Positions 5,821 to 8,376 of a stretch of 8,376 nucleotides of DNA are shown piece by piece. Made by a program: the position numbers and the translations under genes. Where the stretch lies: contig CACHDD010000040.1 of NCBI GenBank assembly GCA_902578505.1, positions 1-8,376 of the forward strand. Direction: 5' to 3'. Source of the DNA: an uncultured Bacteroidota bacterium (GTDB taxonomy: Bacteria > Bacteroidota > Bacteroidia > Flavobacteriales > UA16). Every line of letters starts with the position of its first letter. Position 1 is the first letter of the stretch. Below the pieces are notes generated by a model that was not told the DNA's origin, did no database searches, and saw only the letters and a program-made list of their open reading frames with translations.

Positions 5821-6684
5821 ATGATTCGTTCGATGACTGGCTACGGAAAAGCCGAGGGCATTGTGGGTAACCGCAAGTACAACATTGAGGTACGTTCGCT
5901 TAACAGCAAGCAATTCGACCTTAATACAAGGATTCCTTCAATGTTTAGGGAAAAAGAGATGGAACTTAGGAAGCTTTTGCGCTTTAGAGTAATAAGAGGT
6001 AAATGCGATTTTTTCCTTTTCTACGAGTTAGATCCTTCTGAAGTAAAGTACGAGGTAAATACTGCAGTTGTGGAAAATTATATTGAGCAACTGAAGGCTG
6101 TGTCTGAATCAAATGACAGCGACCTTCTTGCATTAGCAATGAGGATACCTGATGCAACACAAAGTTCCAAGGATGAATTAAACGATGAATCTTGGGCAGA
6201 GATTGAGAAATTGATTGTTGAGGCTTTGGATAAATTAGACAATTTTAGGAGTGTAGAGGGCGAAGCAATAGAATCTGATTTCGTGAATGGAATAAAGGTT
6301 ATTAGAGATTGTTCAGCTGATTTAGATCCACTTTTAGACGCACGACTTAAAAGGGTGAGAGAAAGGATTCGCACAAATTTGGAGGAGGCTATAGATAAGA
6401 ATAAAATAGATGAAACCAGATTCGAGCAGGAGGTCCTATTTTACATTGAAAAACAAGACGTAAGCGAGGAGAGGAGTAGGCTTGCAGCACACTGTGACCA
6501 TTTTGAAGAGATTCTTTCAAATGGAATTGGAGCAGGTAAAAAGTTGGGATTCGTAGCCCAAGAGATAGGAAGGGAAATCAACACTTTGGGCTCTAAAGCA
6601 AATGACGCTGACATCCAAAGGTTAGTAGTCCAAATGAAGGACGAACTTGAAAAGATTAAAGAACAAATCCTAAACGTACTCTAA
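5821..6684 (+). CDS. yicC: YicC/YloC family endoribonuclease
   Basis: The 287-residue product matches the family's usual size of about 290. It begins MIRSMTGYGKA, the conserved YicC N-terminus, which fixes the start at 5821 although the frame stays open upstream to 5722. Other family blocks are VRSLNSKQFDL (24-34), RGKCDF (59-64), VEGEAI (145-150), DVSEERSRLAAHCDHFEEIL (213-232) and GKKLGFVAQEIGRE (239-252) followed by NTLGSK (254-259). The first two-thirds form the YicC N-terminal domain and the last 85 or so residues the DUF1732-type domain. E. coli YicC has been described as an endoribonuclease involved in small-RNA decay; the targets here are unknown. The gene heads a tight cluster: its TAA shares one base with the gmk ATG. 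No Shine-Dalgarno sequence precedes it; a TATCTTTG promoter element sits just upstream. Confidence 0.93.
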   Translation: MIRSMTGYGKAEGIVGNRKYNIEVRSLNSKQFDLNTRIPSMFREKEMELRKLLRFRVIRGKCDFFLFYELDPSEVKYEVNTAVVENYIEQLKAVSESNDSDLLALAMRIPDATQSSKDELNDESWAEIEKLIVEALDKLDNFRSVEGEAIESDFVNGIKVIRDCSADLDPLLDARLKRVRERIRTNLEEAIDKNKIDETRFEQEVLFYIEKQDVSEERSRLAAHCDHFEEILSNGIGAGKKLGFVAQEIGREINTLGSKANDADIQRLVVQMKDELEKIKEQILNVL

Positions 6685-7274
6685 TGCCAGCAGGAAGATT
6701 GCCAAAGGGAGATGGCAAGGCCATTATTTTCTCAGCACCCTCTGGAGCTGGGAAATCGACCTTGGTGAAACACCTCATGGCACATCCTGATCTCAATTTG
6801 GGCTTTAGCGTTAGTGCAACTACAAGAGAACTCAGAGGAGACGAAGTTCACGGAAAGTCTTACTATTTTATTTCATCTGAATCTTTCGCTTCAAAAATCG
6901 CTGATGATGCTTTTGTTGAATGGGAGGAGGTGTATGAAGGGCTAAGCTATGGGACTCTGTGTAGCGAGGTTGAAAGGCTTTGGGATAAAGGATTAACTCC
7001 TGTTTTTGATGTAGATGTAATTGGAGGCCAAACATTAAAGTCAGTTTTCAAGGACCAAGCACTATCGATATTCGTTATGCCACCTTCAGTTGAAGAGTTG
7101 GCAAAGAGATTGAATAAAAGAGGCACGGATTCACAGGGCCAAATTCTGCAGAGAATAGGGAAGGCTTCAAGGGAATTGGAAGCGGCGGAGGCATTTGATG
7201 TAGAAATAGTAAATGACGATCTAGAGAAAGCAAACGCAGAAACTCTAAAAGTAGTCTCAGAATTCCTAGGATAA
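6684..7274 (+). CDS. gmk: guanylate kinase
   Basis: This enzyme transfers phosphate from ATP to GMP (or dGMP) to give GDP, an essential cytoplasmic step in guanine nucleotide supply. The 196-residue protein has the P-loop APSGAGKST (18-26) and the GMP-binding block SVSATTRELRGDE (42-54), with R48, R51 and E54 of the guanylate kinase signature. It also has GLSYGT (86-91), in place of the more usual NYYGT, the FDVDVIGG block (108-115), and the lid region ELAKRLNKRGTD (138-149). All expected parts are present, so it should be active. The ATG shares its A with the yicC stop (TAATG), and the gmk stop is joined the same way to nadD, which implies coupled translation of the three. No Shine-Dalgarno sequence is visible. 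Linkage of yicC and gmk is common in bacteria. Confidence 0.96.
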   Translation: MPAGRLPKGDGKAIIFSAPSGAGKSTLVKHLMAHPDLNLGFSVSATTRELRGDEVHGKSYYFISSESFASKIADDAFVEWEEVYEGLSYGTLCSEVERLWDKGLTPVFDVDVIGGQTLKSVFKDQALSIFVMPPSVEELAKRLNKRGTDSQGQILQRIGKASRELEAAEAFDVEIVNDDLEKANAETLKVVSEFLG

Positions 7275-7912
7275 TGACTGGTAGAGTAAAATCGGGAAGA
7301 ATAGGTCTTTATTTTGGGTCATTCAATCCAATCCACTTAGGACACCTCGTTATTGCCAATCACATGGTTAACAGAGCTGATATTGATGAGGTGTGGATGG
7401 TTGTTACGCCAATGAGTCCTTTCAAGTTAAACGATGAGATTATTCCCGAGCAACAAAGGTTGCAAATGGTTAGGTTGGCAGTTGCAGAAAATTCAAGCAT
7501 TTATGCTTCGGATGTGGAATTTCATTTGCCACGCCCAAACTACACAGCAAACACTCTCAGACATCTTAGGTCTGAACACCCAGAAATAGAGTTTTCAGTG
7601 ATAATTGGTGAGGACAATTTTGCACATCTTCACAGATGGCAAGAGCACGAAGACATCATTTCAAATCACAGAATATTAGTTTATCCTAGGAGGGTTAGCT
7701 CTCCAAATATCCCTCCTTCTCATGCGCCAAACAAGGAGGGCAAAACCGTAGTAGGAAAAAATCAAGTAGTAGTATTTACTGAGGCACCTATGATTGCTAT
7801 TTCCTCTTCGTATATAAGAGAGGCAATTCTTGATAAGCAGGATATTCAATACCTACTTCCAGACCCAGTCATTTCCTACATTGGAAATAACCACTTGTAC
7901 GAGAAATCTTAA
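7274..7912 (+). CDS. nadD: nicotinate-nucleotide adenylyltransferase
   Basis: NadD joins nicotinate mononucleotide and ATP to form deamido-NAD, the next-to-last step of NAD synthesis. The 212-residue protein carries the nucleotidyltransferase motif GSFNPIHLGH (15-24) with catalytic HxGH at 21-24. It also carries TPMSPFK (45-51), the substrate-loop block VIIGEDNFAHLHRW (109-122), and the C-terminal ISSSYIR (176-182) matching the family ISSTxIR signature. The first nine residues (MTGRVKSGR) are a short extension before the core. The start shares one base with the gmk stop. The end overlaps the pth stop on the opposite strand by four bases, so there is no space for a terminator between the convergent genes. 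The length is normal and nothing appears missing. Confidence 0.95.
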   Translation: MTGRVKSGRIGLYFGSFNPIHLGHLVIANHMVNRADIDEVWMVVTPMSPFKLNDEIIPEQQRLQMVRLAVAENSSIYASDVEFHLPRPNYTANTLRHLRSEHPEIEFSVIIGEDNFAHLHRWQEHEDIISNHRILVYPRRVSSPNIPPSHAPNKEGKTVVGKNQVVVFTEAPMIAISSSYIREAILDKQDIQYLLPDPVISYIGNNHLYEKS

Positions 7913-8376
7913 TTGAATTGATTCATTGCGCGACTGAGTCCAATAGAGACCGCGCTCTCAACTGCTTTTGCAGATTTAGTGAGAACTTCTTGAAGAGCTA
8001 AATACTCTTCCTCTGTCCATTCACCTAATACAAAATCACTTTGCTGACCCCTAGAGAAATCAGACCCAATGCCTATTCTGAGTCTAGGATATACGTTTGT
8101 TCCTAGAACAGCTTGAATGTCCTTAAGCCCATTATGACCGCCATCTGAACCCTTAGCCCTGAGTCTTATTTTTTCGTAATCAAGGTTTAAATCGTCAGTG
8201 ATTACTAGCAATCTATCTGCGGGAATTTTCTCTGCTTCCAACCAGTATCTCACTGCTTTTCCGCTGAGATTCATGAAAGTGTTTGGCTTAAGTAAGACTA
8301 GTGTTCTTCCTTTAAATCGAACGGTGGACACCATACCGTGACGCTCTGTGGAGAATGTTCCTCCGTGAGCATCAGC
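7909..8376 (-). CDS. pth: peptidyl-tRNA hydrolase (N-terminus beyond window)
   Basis: Pth releases tRNA from peptidyl-tRNAs that drop off ribosomes. The frame is open to the right edge, giving 155 residues that begin ADAHGGTFSTERHG. An internal ATG at 8334 is not the true start, because the sequence before it still fits the family. Compared with the usual length of about 185-190 residues, roughly 30 N-terminal residues are missing. These include the catalytic histidine and the first substrate-binding asparagine. Visible motifs, numbered from the window edge, are LLKPNTFMNLSGKAV (28-42), whose MN carries the conserved asparagine, VITDDLNL (58-65) with the aspartate that assists the histidine, and GSDGGHNGLKDI with the third conserved asparagine. 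The C-terminus ends MNQFN. Its stop overlaps the nadD stop (TTAA at 7909-7912), so the two transcripts converge and must overlap. Confidence 0.95.
   Translation of the reverse strand, partial: ADAHGGTFSTERHGMVSTVRFKGRTLVLLKPNTFMNLSGKAVRYWLEAEKIPADRLLVITDDLNLDYEKIRLRAKGSDGGHNGLKDIQAVLGTNVYPRLRIGIGSDFSRGQQSDFVLGEWTEEEYLALQEVLTKSAKAVESAVSIGLSRAMNQFN

Noticed and set aside
5785..5913. N-terminal extension of the polyprenyl synthase to an ATG at 5913
   Set aside because: It would overlap the conserved start of yicC on the other strand and adds residues unlike the family. The ATG at 5784 gives the normal length and sits just after a promoter element.
6078..6374. A 98-codon minus-strand frame inside yicC
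   Set aside because: It is serine- and leucine-rich low-complexity translation antisense to a conserved gene, with no start signal.

Overview
The window looks like ordinary chromosome from a member of the Bacteroidota, probably a flavobacterium-like lineage. The evidence is the short (385-residue) form of homogentisate dioxygenase, a glucosaminidase-LysM protein and a YwqK-type lipoprotein of kinds common in that phylum, mostly absent Shine-Dalgarno sequences, and two matches to the Bacteroidota promoter -7 element TAnnTTTG in the only divergent intergenic gap. The genus cannot be named from the sequence alone.

Layout. From the left edge to 5784 all genes lie on the minus strand. In transcription order they are: a long-chain polyprenyl diphosphate synthase (5784-4810), a small lipoprotein with MORN-like repeats (4813-4382), a secreted glucosaminidase with two LysM domains (4342-3308), homogentisate 1,2-dioxygenase hmgA (3264-2107), 4-hydroxyphenylpyruvate dioxygenase hppD (2097-979), and a peptide-type ABC transporter ATPase with two cassettes that runs off the left edge (979-1). 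From 5821 to 7912 the plus strand carries yicC, gmk and nadD, each pair sharing one base (TAATG). The 3' part of pth enters from the right edge on the minus strand and overlaps the end of nadD by four bases. The window is almost all coding; no gap between genes exceeds 45 bases.

How the genes work together. hppD and hmgA are consecutive steps of tyrosine breakdown (4-hydroxyphenylpyruvate to homogentisate to maleylacetoacetate). The ATPase is coupled to hppD and may bring in peptides as an amino-acid source, which is an inference. A weak hairpin plus T-tract at the end of the glucosaminidase gene may separate the envelope genes from the catabolic genes. The polyprenyl synthase supplies an isoprenoid chain (quinone side chain or lipid carrier). 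yicC-gmk-nadD is a housekeeping cluster: RNA turnover, GMP phosphorylation and NAD synthesis.

I found no mobile element, CRISPR array, RNA gene, or strong candidate for a new system. The most noteworthy signal is the 36-base divergent gap with two opposed TAnnTTTG elements placed so close to both start codons that both transcripts would be leaderless or nearly so.
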